Shown: positions 1 to 8,535 of the stretch, in pieces
Layout: each line of letters opens with the position of its first letter
How positions within the stretch are numbered: the first letter of the stretch is position 1
Assembly: GCA_020796225.1 (NCBI GenBank)
Contig: CM036759.1
Coordinates: 64,264,590-64,328,589, forward strand
From: Arion vulgaris
Taxonomy: Eukaryota; Mollusca; Gastropoda; Stylommatophora; Arionidae
Direction of reading: 5' to 3'
Length of the DNA stretch: 64,000 nucleotides
The notes under the pieces: generated by a model
Database searches by the model: none
Seen by the model: only the letters and a program-made list of their open reading frames with translations
Told to the model about the DNA's origin: nothing
Position numbers and translations under genes: made by a program

Positions 1-209
1 ATGGGGATCAAAGAATAGTAACACGATACTAAGGCCTAGGGAAGCTACCCTAGTAAATGAAAAGCGTCGCAGAAATCGGATGTCCTGGCCTACTTGTAGA
101 CGCATAGCTGGCACAATGTGCAATCGCTCTTAGACTCATATAATATATATAAATCACAAAGAGTGCTAACAAGTGCTCGATGTGGAACGTTTGAAGATGA
201 AGAAGTGTA
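1..209 (+). mobile_element. SINE-A copy, cut by window start
   Basis: First of about 15 copies of a ~260-bp short element, here called SINE-A. Shared landmarks in order are a GC-rich head ending in AGCAAAGAATAG, a core around GTCGTAAGAGGCGAC, CTAGGGAAGCTACC, AGAAATCGGATG, ATCACAAAGAGTG and a GAAGAAG tail. Here the core is deleted between AATAGTAACAC and GGCCTAGGG, and the tail has decayed to GAAGATGAAGAAG. It has no coding capacity. Identity rests on repetition within this window; no library name is claimed. Confidence 0.8.
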
Positions 210-303
210 TTTGATATATTTTTAATCTTTTCAATAAAAAAATATTGAATCAAATAAAAATTTGGATCAGTTTATAAAAAGAAAAAAAAAAGAAAAGGAA
301 CCC

Positions 304-490
304 TTTCATACCTCTTGGTATATAGGTCAATACAGTGTTAGGCCTGTATTTTCATTGACCGTCGGCACACGTTGGGTGATGTGGTCAGCATCACGCCGGC
401 CGCCTTTACTTCCCAGAGCATGTCTGGTACCCAGTTGAGGCTGGGTCGACCTGAGAGCCGTCGTGGTCGGGAAAAATTCCACGCAAATAA
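304..490 (-). mobile_element. SINE-G copy (dispersed repeat)
   Basis: On the minus strand this matches 24053-24195. Both carry GGTACCAG or GATACCAG, then AAATAAAGGCGGC, then TTGACCACATCACCCA or a close variant, and both end near GGTATGAAA. The minus-strand start (GTGGAATTTTTCCCGACC) precedes the shared block. It is probably another SINE family, inferred from length, lack of coding capacity and dispersed copies. Confidence 0.55.
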
Positions 491-1115
491 AAATTTGGAT
501 CAGTTTATGAGCTAGATTTATTTTTATTTCTCCACTAAAAATCTGTTGAGAAATTCTCTTCCTGGAACAATCTAATGAGACTAATGGTCCTACATATTTT
601 TGGTTTTCTCGATGTCTGCTATTTATTTTTGAACACATTTTAAAATATCCCGGCACTGCATTCCCGTCTTAGATTTTCCGAGATACTCCGAGAAGTTTGA
701 AAATGAATATCACCGGATATGCTTCACTCTCTCATGCTAACTTTTCAACGGAAGCGATCTAGTCTAAAGCTTTCATATTAAAGTGACTGCTTTCAAGATC
801 TTTTCCCTCTTCAATCCATCTTTGGTGCTTCAATTTGATGCCACTATTTTCAATACATTTGACAGGAAACTCGACATGAAAACACTCAGTGGCTAGTTTT
901 AGCGGACTGACCTCAATCAGATAATATTATTATTATTATCATTATTATTATTTGAAGAAAATTGAAATATGGAGCGAAATATGTACTTTTGACGAAGCAT
1001 ATTGTGACTCGTAAGAAAACTAAACCACTTCCACACAAGCAGTTTACACAGACTACTAAAAATAAACTGACAGGACACAAAACCAGGTACTGATGTCCTC
1101 ATAAGAGCAAAGATC
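491..1115. other. No recognised feature (AT-rich)
   Basis: AT-rich sequence with a short ATT/ATC microsatellite near 927-952. No coding frame shows conserved motifs and no copy was noticed elsewhere in the window. Confidence 0.5.
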
Positions 1116-1119
1116 CCAA

Positions 1120-1390
1120 GCGTCAACTCACTGCTGCAGAAGGCTCAAGTGAGATGGGCCGGTCACGTTGCTCGGATGTCTGATAAAGGCATCCCTTAAC
1201 AGTTGATGTATGGTGAGCTTGAAGGAGGCAGACGTTCTGCTGGTGGACAGAGAAAATGCTTTAGAGGCACTTAACTCTTAGTGGACCAGGACAAAAGTCA
1301 CGTTTTTACAAGCACTTTCACGTATTGATAACCAAACGCCACTTAGCGTGGCGCTTGGTCCACTATGAGTTAAAGTATCTATGAAATGCT
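1120..1390 (+). mobile_element. LINE 3'-end fragment split by a MITE
   Basis: Translation of 1120-1270 gives a degenerate LINE C-terminus. RWAGHVARMSDKGIP is followed by QLMYGELEGGRRSAGGQRK, the standard post-reverse-transcriptase pattern of a GHV..RM block, then a GELxxGxR block, then GGQRK. After the MITE at 1271-1373 the frame resumes as LKVSMKC. At least one stop and one single-base deletion make it non-functional. Only the extreme 3' end is present, as expected of a 5'-truncated insertion. Confidence 0.75.
1271..1373. mobile_element. TTAA-flanked MITE, piggyBac-type
   Basis: A ~95-bp insert lies between two TTAA tetranucleotides (1271-1274 and 1370-1373). The inner termini are inverted repeats: CTCTTAGTGGACCAGG on the left, and CTCATAGTGGACCAAG as reverse complement of the right end. 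Removing the insert and one TTAA joins the flanking LINE into ...GCACTTAAAGTATCTATG, which encodes the expected LKVSM. TTAA targets and clean joins are established traits of piggyBac elements. The short length makes this a non-autonomous derivative. Confidence 0.75.
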
Positions 1391-1640
1391 CCTTCTTCTT
1401 CGAGCGCTACATATCGACCACTTGTTAACCACCCTCTGTGATTTGTATATGATCTGAGCGATTGTACCTTGTGTCAGTTATGCGCCTACATGTAGGCCAG
1501 CACATCCGCTTTCTGCGATGCTTTTTATTTACTACGGTAGCTTCTGTAGGTCCTACATCAGTTGCCTCTTACGACATATCTTGTAGGTCGCAGTGGTACT
1601 TTTCTTTGCTCCCCTTGCGAGCCCCGCACCACACGAGCGT
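1391..1640 (-). mobile_element. SINE-A copy, near full length
   Basis: Reverse-strand SINE-A running from a TTCTTCTTC tail through CCACTTGTTAACCA and the core (GCCTCTTACGACAT) to the GC-rich head CTTGCGAGCCCCGC. The head is intact while the core and tail carry several substitutions. Confidence 0.85.
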
Positions 1641-1681
1641 TAAAATGCTTCGATATAGACACCCTAGGAATCCTTGGCGAA

Positions 1682-1940
1682 AGATCGCCAAATGTGGCGC
1701 TGTAATAACACAAGAGGAACTCGCATAGCTGAGAATCGTCGTGCCGTTGAGACACAGAAAAAGCGAGCTGCGTGAAAAGACAGAGCGCACAACACCCACA
1801 TGTCTAACCTTGATCATGTATGCCCCACCTGTGGTAGGTACTCTACAATTTCCTCCGCACACACCAGAGAGGGCAGCAGTATACGTATGAGACTGTTGCC
1901 ATCATCGTTTGCGATGGACGGCTATTATGTGGCACACCAT
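1682..1940 (+). mobile_element. LINE C-terminal fragment with zinc-finger-like motif
   Basis: Split frames read AENRRAVETQKKRAA, then HVCPTCGRYSTISSAHTRE, then RMRLLPSSFAMDG. This resembles the CxxCGR...H.R.H tail found at the end of many invertebrate LINE polyproteins. Homologous minus-strand pieces lie at 20613-20750 (AENRRAVVAQRKRAARK) and 18943-19260 (CPHCKRTFQARI). Stops interrupt all frames, so it is a dead copy. Confidence 0.65.
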
Positions 1941-1989
1941 GAAATGAAAAGGCTGACATATTTGTGAGTGCTGGGGGGAGTCTAACATA

Positions 1990-2290
1990 ACCACACCAAG
2001 CGCAAAGCTTTACAGAAACAAAGGCGCGCTCCTGAAACAGTACAGAAAAATGATGTGAAGAAAAACAAATGGTGGATATAATCCCAGAGCTAACATTAAT
2101 ACATTAAACAGAATAGCGAGCGCAGACCACAGTCTTCAGACTTAGAGCGGGATACTTCGGTCTCAGAGCACACCTTCATATTAAAGGTCTCCGGGACTCA
2201 GCTGCATGCATATGTGAAGCACCAAGGCAGTCCCCAAAGCACGTTTTGCCAGATTGCCCCAGTCTGAGCCAGAGCTAACTATAAACGTAT
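1990..2290 (+). mobile_element. LINE C-terminal fragment
   Basis: At 2140-2280 one frame reads LRAGYFGLRAHLHIKGL followed by ACICEAPRQSPKHVLPDCP. This matches the RTGH..L..H.......C.C...Q...H.L.DC pattern that follows RNase H in Jockey-like LINEs. Two other fragments in the window share the pattern (10454-10764 minus, 38560-39394 plus). Upstream sequence to 1990 is probably part of the same insertion but has no readable motif. Confidence 0.6.
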
Positions 2291-2304
2291 GAACTCAGGT
2301 AAGA

Positions 2305-2590
2305 ATTATGGGAAATCAGACCACACCTGCCACGTGACCTTGCATTCCAGTATTGTTCTATATAGATGAATTCATTTTTAAATCAACACAAAATGCTAAA
2401 TCAAAGTTATATTATGCAAAAGTTAAGTTTAACAATAAGGAATATCAATATTATGAATAGTTTTCACCAATAAGTAACCATAGACTCACAGAATTGAGTA
2501 AAATTGCAAAAAACTTGCAGTGTTCTATCAAACATATATATATTCCAGCCCCCAACTTAAACTAGGTCATGGATTTTCCCGTCAGTTATC
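2305..2590 (+). mobile_element. Dispersed repeat X, copy with single-copy core
   Basis: The reverse complement recurs at 18148-18690. Shared landmarks are ATGGGAAATCAGACCACA, CACGTGACCT, AACAATAAGGAATAT, CACAGAATTGAGTAAAATTG, GTGTTCTAT and CCGTCAGTT.TCAGGCC. Here the segment containing TTAACAATAAGGAAT is present once; in the other copy it is repeated five times. No clear terminal inverted repeats or coding capacity were seen, so the class is unknown. Confidence 0.7.
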
Positions 2591-2754
2591 AGGCCCAGTT
2601 AGAGTTGGCTGAGCGTGAGCAGTGTGAGAATGGAGATCTGGCCAACAGAAACAACACTTCAAAACAAATAATGTGGGATATGTGAAGACCTCAAGCTCAA
2701 CGCCCTGTTTATATGATACATACCAGAGTAGTAGCATATCAGAGGTTGATCGCA

Positions 2755-3560
2755 GAAGAAGAAGACAAGGCAGATTTTATTTTCGGACATATGATGGGGA
2801 ATGGGAGGTTTAGAAGACTTTGTTCGGACATATGATGGGGAATGGGAGGTTTAGAAGACTTTGTTCGGACATATGATGGGGAATGGGAGGTTTAGAAGAC
2901 TTTGTTCGGACATATGATGGGAATGGGAGGTTTAGAAGACTTTGTTCGGACATATGATGGGGAATGGGAGGTTTAGAAGACTTTGTTCGGACATATGATG
3001 GGAATGGGAGGTTTAGAAGACTTTGTTCGGACATATGATGGGAATGGGAGGTTTAGAAGACTTTGTTCGGACATATGATGGGAATGGGAGGTTTAGAAGA
3101 CTTTGTTCGGACATATGATGGGAATGGGAGGTTTAGAAGACTTTGTTCGGACATATGATGGGGAATGGGAGGTTTAGAAGACTTTGTTCGGACATATGAT
3201 GGGAATGGGAGGTTTAGAAGACTTTGTTCGGACATATGATGGGAATGGGAGGTTTAGAAGACTTTGTTCGGACATATGATGGGAATGGGAGGTTTAGAAG
3301 ACTTTGTTCGGACATATGATGGGAATGGGAGGTTTAGAAGACTTTGTTCGGACATATGATGGGAAATGGGAGGTTTAGAAGACTTTGTGACAACTGGTAA
3401 ATTTGAAAGGAGACGAGAGAGACAGTGTTAAACAGTATGACTTCATGGCAATGAAGAGCGTCAACCTCTGAGATGATAGCAAATAACATGAACAGAAATT
3501 TGTGGAGATTCATGATCGCCTACGTCAACCGGCACGGCACCTGATGATGATGATCGGAAT
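2755..3560 (+). mobile_element. LINE 3' end containing an expanded internal segment
   Basis: Left of the array the sequence runs into TTTCGGACATATGATGG, encoding FGHMMGN. Right of it the frame continues as LEDFVTTGKFERRRERD, and further on NRNLWRFMIAYVNRHGT precedes a TGA. Together these are the usual RTE-type C-terminus: FGH.MRNGRLED, then GK..GRR.RGR, then RWR.MIA.V..RHGT and stop. The LINE is therefore one insertion whose middle has been tandemly amplified. Confidence 0.75.
2786..3387. repeat. 40/41-bp minisatellite, ~15 units
   Basis: The unit is 40 bp (ACATATGATGGGAATGGGAG plus GTTTAGAAGACTTTGTTCGG). Some units are 41 bp from an extra G in the G-run, and one has GGGAAATGGG. The 40/41-bp mix shifts frame between units. 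The unit is the FGHMM..NGR..ED segment of the host LINE, and the flanking LINE sequence is collinear on both sides. Confidence 0.95.
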
Positions 3561-3859
3561 CTATATTATGTTTTATGAATTTGTAAATAAAAGTTATTAA
3601 TTATTTTTACTGAAATTTATAACTTCGTCCTTGTTCGCCATTAGCGTCTCCACCGATATATATTATAGATGGCAACACTTGACCAGGACGTAACTAGAAC
3701 AGTGTTTCTTAAACTGGGATCCGTGGACCCCCCGGGGGTTAACCATGTACACACAGGGGGTCAACCATGTACACACAGAGGGTCCTCCAGCGCTTGAAGA
3801 AATATTACGATGTTTGACATTTCAAACAGAAAATAAATTTTATGCCAAATTATAGGCCT

Positions 3860-4320
3860 CAGAAATGATCGAAAAATATCAAAGCAGGCATTGAAGTGGG
3901 ATGCAGATGGTTCAAGAAAGAGAGGACGATCTAAGGAGACCCTCGCCCGAGTGGTTACCGGGGCTCAAATTTGGGGTGTAAAGAATAGAACCAATGTTAC
4001 CTGCCACGCATGTCGTAAGAGGCGACTAAGAAGGTTTGCCTGAAATCGGATGCACGTGTTATAAACGTGTAGAAGTCTATGCGTTTAGGGGCCTACCAAA
4101 CCAATGTGCAACGTATACACGTTCTTGGCAAAGATCAAACATATCACAAAGAGTGATTAAAATTGGTCATAAAGAACGAACGCAAAGAAGAAGAAGAAGA
4201 AGAAGAAGGAGACCCTGAAGTGAACTTTGCTGAGAAATATAGGTCGAAATATTGCTTGCAGGCTCTATGCAACGTATAACAGTACGAGAGGAATTATTAT
4301 TATTATTATTATTATTATTG
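3860..4320 (+). mobile_element. RTE-like LINE 3' end inside hAT element
   Basis: The 10-bp duplication TTATAGGCCT flanks it exactly (3850-3859 and 4321-4330). The left part encodes RNDRKISKQALKWDADG then SRKRGRSKETL. The right part carries TGCAGGCTCTATGCAACGTA, the stop and an (ATT)n tail. The copy at 22231-22890 is collinear, including the AACGGTACGAGAGGAATT just before its ATT tail. It is heavily 5'-truncated and is itself split by the SINE at 3944-4205. Confidence 0.85.
3944..4205 (+). mobile_element. SINE-B copy, full length with target duplication
   Basis: SINE-B is a sister of SINE-A with a tRNA-like head, GCCCGAGTGGTTACCGG, whose CCGAGTGGTTA resembles an A box of Ser/Leu tRNA. Then come TTTGGGGTGTAAAGAATAG, the GTCGTAAGAGGCGAC core, CACAAAGAGTGATTAA and a GAAGAAG tail. 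It is flanked by AAGGAGACCCT at 3933-3943 and 4206-4216, a perfect 11-bp target-site duplication within the LINE. Confidence 0.92.
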
Positions 4321-4364
4321 TTATAGGCCTAATGTTTTCTTTGTTATTTATTAAAATATTAAAT

Positions 4365-4525
4365 GGCAGACATTGTTTACTATTGTAACAGACAGATAAT
4401 GCACTCAGACATTGTTTACTATTGTAACACACAGATAATACACTCAGACATTGTTTACTATTGTAACACACAGATAATACACTCAGACATTGTTTACTAT
4501 TGTAACACACAGATAATGCACTCCT
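4365..4525. repeat. 39-bp minisatellite, 4 units
   Basis: Four near-identical 39-bp units contain CAGACATTGTTTACTATTG then TAACACACAGATAAT. They lie inside the hAT-like element, between the LINE's right target duplication and the element's right end. Thirty-nine is a multiple of three, which explains the open frames across it. Confidence 0.9.
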
Positions 4526-4780
4526 GTCTATTTTCTTATATATAAACTGTTGGGGGCCCGTGTTAGTAAAATGTATTTAAAAAGGAGTCTACGGTCATGT
4601 ACAGTTTGAAAACCGCTATCCTAGAACATCCCTTATACATTCAGGCAAAGAGCATGAATCAAATAAAAATGACGATTTAATAATAAGACGAGTTAACTGA
4701 TTTTTATGATTGAGAATATTGATTGTTTCAATTTGTCTAGCTTCGATCAATCAATCATCATAAATAAAGAAAGTCTACAG

Positions 4781-5148
4781 CAGCGTTTCCAAAACTGGGG
4801 TCCATGAGGTACTCACAGGAAATTATCAAGCGTTTGAAGAAATATTATGGTCTTTGACATTTCAAACAGAACAATACATTTTTTAAATATGTATTTAAAA
4901 AAGCGGCAAACTAGTTCCGCTGCGAAATAAAAGGACCCGGATCAGACCGGAGTCTAAATGTCTGATAGGACAGTGAAAGATCGTTTGAAGTTTCCCGCAG
5001 TCTGAGAAATTTGAGCCAACTTGACTGTTGGTGTGGTGTAATAATAACTCCAGAGAAAGATTTTCATATACAGAAACTGTTGAGGATCCACAGCAACAAA
5101 ATATATTTCAAATGTGGTCTGCGGTAATGCAAAGTCTGGAAACCGCTG
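4781..5148. mobile_element. hAT-like non-autonomous element, 368 bp
   Basis: The left terminus is CAGCGTTTCCAAAACTGGG, and the right terminus read in reverse complement is CAGCGGTTTCCAGACTTTGC. Flanking 8-mers GTCTACAG (4773-4780) and GCCTATAG (5149-5156) match at six of eight positions, consistent with an aged 8-bp hAT duplication. It has no transposase frame. Several internal blocks are shared with the element at 3700-4618. Confidence 0.72.
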
Positions 5149-5307
5149 GCCTATAGAAATTAGGCCTAGTTGTTGTGTATTGATAATGCGGTATTGGCAA
5201 TTAAGAGAAAATCTCCCATTTAAAAAAATGGATTTGTGGATGAGTTAAGTGGACAATGAAGAAACAAATACTTATATTATTATCATTATTATTAGTTGTA
5301 GTCGTCT

Positions 5308-5450
5308 GTACGTGTGTTGTCTGGGCTCGCAAGGGGAGCAAAGATTTCTAACACCTACAAGGCATGTCGTAAGAGGCGACTGAGGTAGGGGCCTAGGAAG
5401 CTACCCTAGTAAATAAAAAGCGTCGCAGAAATCGATTGTGCAACACACGG
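5308..5450 (+). mobile_element. SINE-A copy, 3'-truncated
   Basis: It has the head (GTGTGTTGTCTGGGCTCGCA), the core GTCGTAAGAGGCGACTGAGG, GGGGCCTAGG.AAGCTACCC and AAGCGTCGCAGAAATCG. It then diverges before the usual ATCACAAAGAGTG and tail. Confidence 0.8.
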
Positions 5451-5595
5451 GTAGACTTCTAACTTAGTTCTTTTCTTTCTTCCTCTTGCTGGCGCCGACA
5501 ACACACAGCCATCAGTATGCATGCTCTTCGATATCTGTTGAGGGAGACTGAGCACCTATGGGTCTGTCGGAGTGCATTGACGTCAGCTCAGTAAC

Positions 5596-5859
5596 TTTCT
5601 TTCTTTTGCTTCTTCTTCGAACGCTCCATATCAACCACTCTGTGTGATTTGTATGTGATCTGAGCATAAGAGCGATTGTACGTTGTGCCAGTTATGCACC
5701 TACAAGTAGGTCAGCACATCCGATTTCTGCTATGTTTTTTTTTACTATGGTAGCTTCCCTAGGCTCCTACCTCAGTCGCCTCTTACGACATGCCTTGTAG
5801 GTCGCAGTGATACTATTCTTTGCTTCCATTGTGGGATCCGACACCACACGAACGGTAAC
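5596..5859 (-). mobile_element. SINE-A copy, full length
   Basis: The complete reverse-strand element runs from the TTCTTCTTCG tail to the head CACCACACGAACGG. CAGTAAC occurs on both sides (5589-5595 and 5860-5866), a likely 7-bp target-site duplication. Confidence 0.85.
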
Positions 5860-6026
5860 CAGTAACCCACATTTGAAACAAATTCATTAATATTACAACA
5901 GCTCAGGAATTTAGTTTCTTCGGGTTTTTTTATTTAAACAAAAATACACACACAAAAAATACTCTCAAAATTACCACAGTCGCTGTATCGCTAATAACTG
6001 CGCCGTTATCGATTTAGACAAGCATG

Positions 6027-6066
6027 AATCCCGTCGGTCGGTCGGTCGGTTGGTCGGTCGGTCGGG
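6027..6066. repeat. (GGTC)n microsatellite
   Basis: About nine GGTC/GGTT tetranucleotides in a row, beginning after CATGAATCCCGTC. Confidence 0.9.
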
Positions 6067-6270
6067 CAGGCGAGAGAGCCATTCTGTTTTTCTTGAAGAT
6101 TATAATGTCTTATCAGACTTCGTCCCCATTGGAATTTTTTTTTGTTCGCGAATTTATTTTTATTTTAAAAAAAAAACGTTGCCATGTTTAGCTTCTAGTG
6201 TCAGTGATGTCATTGGAGAGAGTTCTCATCTTGTACAGTCTGAAAGTTCGGGAGGGATGTTGCGGGGGGC

Positions 6271-6694
6271 GGGGCTCCGTGGCGTAGAGATTAGGTGCTT
6301 GCATCTCGTGCCCCTCAGGGAACCATCGGAATATTTGTCCAGAGATCCCTGATCTCAGTGTTGGGGAGATCGAGTTCCTTATCTTATCGGAGACGAACGA
6401 TAAAACGTGGGTCCTGTTCAATGGGAGCACTTAAAATAACCCTTTTCAGTTCAAAATTGTGAAGAGCAGGCTGGAAAGCTGCTGCCCGGGCAAAATTCAT
6501 TAGAAAAGATTAAAAATAAAATTCCTACAAAATATCTTCAAAATGACATCGGGGACTCTCGCCGGTGCTACGGAGTTCGTGCACTGCCCGCTGAGATCTT
6601 CATGTGTAGACAGAGATCGGATCACACATGGTTACTCTCGAAGTTCAATCATGATGATCCTATTAATAAATAAATCAATCAATCAATCAATCAA
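6271..6694 (+). mobile_element. SINE-C copy, full length
   Basis: SINE-C is a ~420-bp family. It has a tRNA-like head (GTGGCGTAGAGATTAGGTGC), GAGATCCCTGATCTCAGTG, TATCGGAGACGAACGATAAAA, AAAATTCATTAGAAA and GCCGGTGCTACGGAGTTCGTG. It continues with GCTGAGATCTTC.TGTGTA, CACATGGTTACT and a tail of ATGATGATCC followed by (ATCA)n. This copy is nearly complete. Its 3' portion is the source sequence of the tandem array at 39887-40438. Confidence 0.85.
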
Positions 6695-6767
6695 AGTTTG
6701 AATCAAAGAACGCAACCCATGCACTTCTTAATGTGTTTCTACCATCGGAAGCACTTATATTGCAATG

Positions 6768-6885
6768 TCGACCGAGTGATTACCGAGGCCCAAATTTGGG
6801 GTGTAAAGAATAGAACCACTGTTACCTGCCACGCATGTCGTAAGAGGTGACTAGGGAGGTTCGGCTGAAATCGGATGCATGTGTC
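6768..6885 (+). mobile_element. SINE-B copy, 3'-truncated
   Basis: It carries CCGAGTGATTACCGAGGCCC, AATTTGGGGTGTAAAGAATAG, GCATGTCGTAAGAGGTGACT and CGGATGCATGTGTCC, after which similarity stops. Confidence 0.8.
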
Positions 6886-6889
6886 CGCC

Positions 6890-7290
6890 AGGGAATGCTA
6901 ACCCAAAACAAATGATTGCAGAAAACGGATGCACCAGGCTGTAAGGTGCATAACATGGTGCAACGACCCCTCAAAATGTGGAATGGGATAACGGATTCTA
7001 CGGTCGCCAGTCTGCCTCGGAGATTTAGCCACGCAGTAAGAATGTCAGACCTACCACCGCGAGGCTGGCCAAAACTTACCGCGGGAAGAGGTCGGCACAA
7101 ACGGGGAAGCAGAAATCATAGGAATTATATCCTACAGAACTGCCCACAGTATGCAGACTTGAGAAGAAAGAGGTGGCCCACTTGCACTAGCGTCCAAGAC
7201 AAACTGTATGGCTGATAATCTGAGGCAGACGGCTGCCTTTATTAGAGAATCCGAAGTCCCAATCTAGTGAGAACGCAGAAGAAGAAGAAG
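6890..7290 (+). mobile_element. LINE C-terminal fragment with (GAA)n tail
   Basis: A split reading frame gives QNCPQYADLRRKRWP then SVQDKLYG, and a shifted frame gives DNLRQTAAFIRESEVPI, a standard Jockey-type C-terminal end. The insertion finishes in GAGAACGCAGAAGAAGAAGA. Positions 7125-7185 match the unit of the 67-bp minisatellite at 57480-58170. Confidence 0.65.
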
Positions 7291-7467
7291 ATATTGCAAT
7301 GTAAACTGAATTATCCAGTAAACTGGCTTTGTGTTATCTTTCGAAATATCGAGAGCCGGCGAATCTGCTCAGACGAGCGAAATGGTTAATGATGATGCTC
7401 TTGTAGTGATGATGGGATGTGAGATCTGCCTACTTGTATAGCTCGAAGACGTGGCGAGTCAAGACGA

Positions 7468-7535
7468 GAATGTTTTATCGTCCATCTCCGATAGGACTAG
7501 GAACTCGCTTCCACATATATTGAGATCAGGGTCCA
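7468..7535 (-). mobile_element. SINE-C internal fragment
   Basis: The short block TTTTATCGTCCATCTCCGAT, then AGGACTAGGAACTCG, then TGAGATCAGGG corresponds to the middle of reverse-oriented SINE-C copies such as 49028-49480. Neighbouring sequence (7291-7624) shows nothing else recognisable. Confidence 0.6.
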
Positions 7536-7624
7536 AAGACAAAGGACTGCACCGATATTTCAGACATACGTTTGGTTCCTGTCTGCAGTAATGGCACAGT
7601 ACCTGCATAGAGTATAGCGTAAAG

Positions 7625-7893
7625 CACCGCTTGTATGTTGTCAGGCCTCACAAGGGGATCAAAGAATAGTCACACTGCGATCTACAAGACATGTTGTAAG
7701 AGGCGACTGAGGTATGGGCCTAGGGAAGCTACCATAGTAAATAAAACGCGTCGTAGAAACCGGATATGCTTGTCTACTTGTAGGCACATAACTGGTGTAA
7801 CGTACAGTCGCTCTTATGCTCGTATCACATAGAAATCACAAAGAGTGGCTAACAAGTGTTCAATATGGAGTGTCCGAAGAAGAAGAAGAAGAA
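7625..7893 (+). mobile_element. SINE-A copy, full length
   Basis: Head GTATGTTGTCAGGCCTCACA, core TTGTAAGAGGCGACTGAGG, GGGCCTAGGGAAGCTACC, AAACCGGATATGCTTG, ATCACAAAGAGTGGCTAAC and a GAAGAAGAAG tail are all present in order. Confidence 0.88.
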
Positions 7894-8535
7894 TATTCCC
7901 GAAGAGCCTTAATGCCGCATGAAATAAAGTTATCCAAAAAAATCATTTACCAGGAGGTTGCTCTTCAACACCCCCCACCCAGCCCTTACCCTTAACGTAT
8001 GACGCCCATGGTTATACTCTCTGCTTTCAACCATTCTTTCCATATTCCCAGGCCATATTTTCTTCATGATGATGGTGTCAACAAGTTTGAAATATCTAGA
8101 GCCGTGCTGCCGTGCATTCATACAGAGAGGCAGCCACATCAGTCTGCATCGTAAGAAAGGGAGGGCGGCATAAACAGCGAAATCAAAATACAATTTGAGA
8201 CATTCAATAATTTAAAATCTTTATGCAACGCTTTTCTATATTGATCTGTTATTTCGATATTGATGTATACGATTTATGATTTATCGCACGCCTCTGCCTA
8301 AGCGCGTTGGTACCATTTGATTTTGGTTTCTGATGCAATCGTTGGAGTGCGCTCGCCGAAAGCGTTTTGATCTGACAGCGCGAAGCTATTTTCTGTAAGA
8401 CCTGCATCATACTGAGAAAATATAACGCACGGTCCTGCAAATATCCTTATTCTCCATTACGTCCATCTTTGTTGCCTCCAAAGATTCGTCTTAGAATCTG
8501 TTGTCAACAGATCTGTTATAAAGTTCCATCTTATT
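7894..8535. other. No recognised feature
   Basis: About 640 bp of mixed-composition sequence. The short open frames on the minus strand have no recognisable motifs. No second copy was noticed in the window. Confidence 0.4.

Larger units (their letters stand above)
3700..4618. mobile_element. hAT-like non-autonomous element, interrupted
   Basis: The left end is CAGTGTTTCTTAAACTGGG and the right end is AGTTTGAAAACCGCTA. These are imperfect inverted termini of the CAG(C/T)GGTTTCC class. Flanking 8-mers AACTAGAA (3692-3699) and TCCTAGAA (4619-4626) agree at six of eight sites. The adjacent element 4781-5148 shares GAAGAAATATTA, TTTGACATTTCAAACAGAA and GGTC.(G/A)CGGT. A LINE with its own SINE, and a 39-bp minisatellite, lie inside. 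Confidence 0.7.

Noticed and set aside
2305..2590. Terminal inverted repeats for repeat X
   Set aside because: GGGAAATC and GGGAAAATC near the ends are too short and not at matching ends of both copies; the class is left open.
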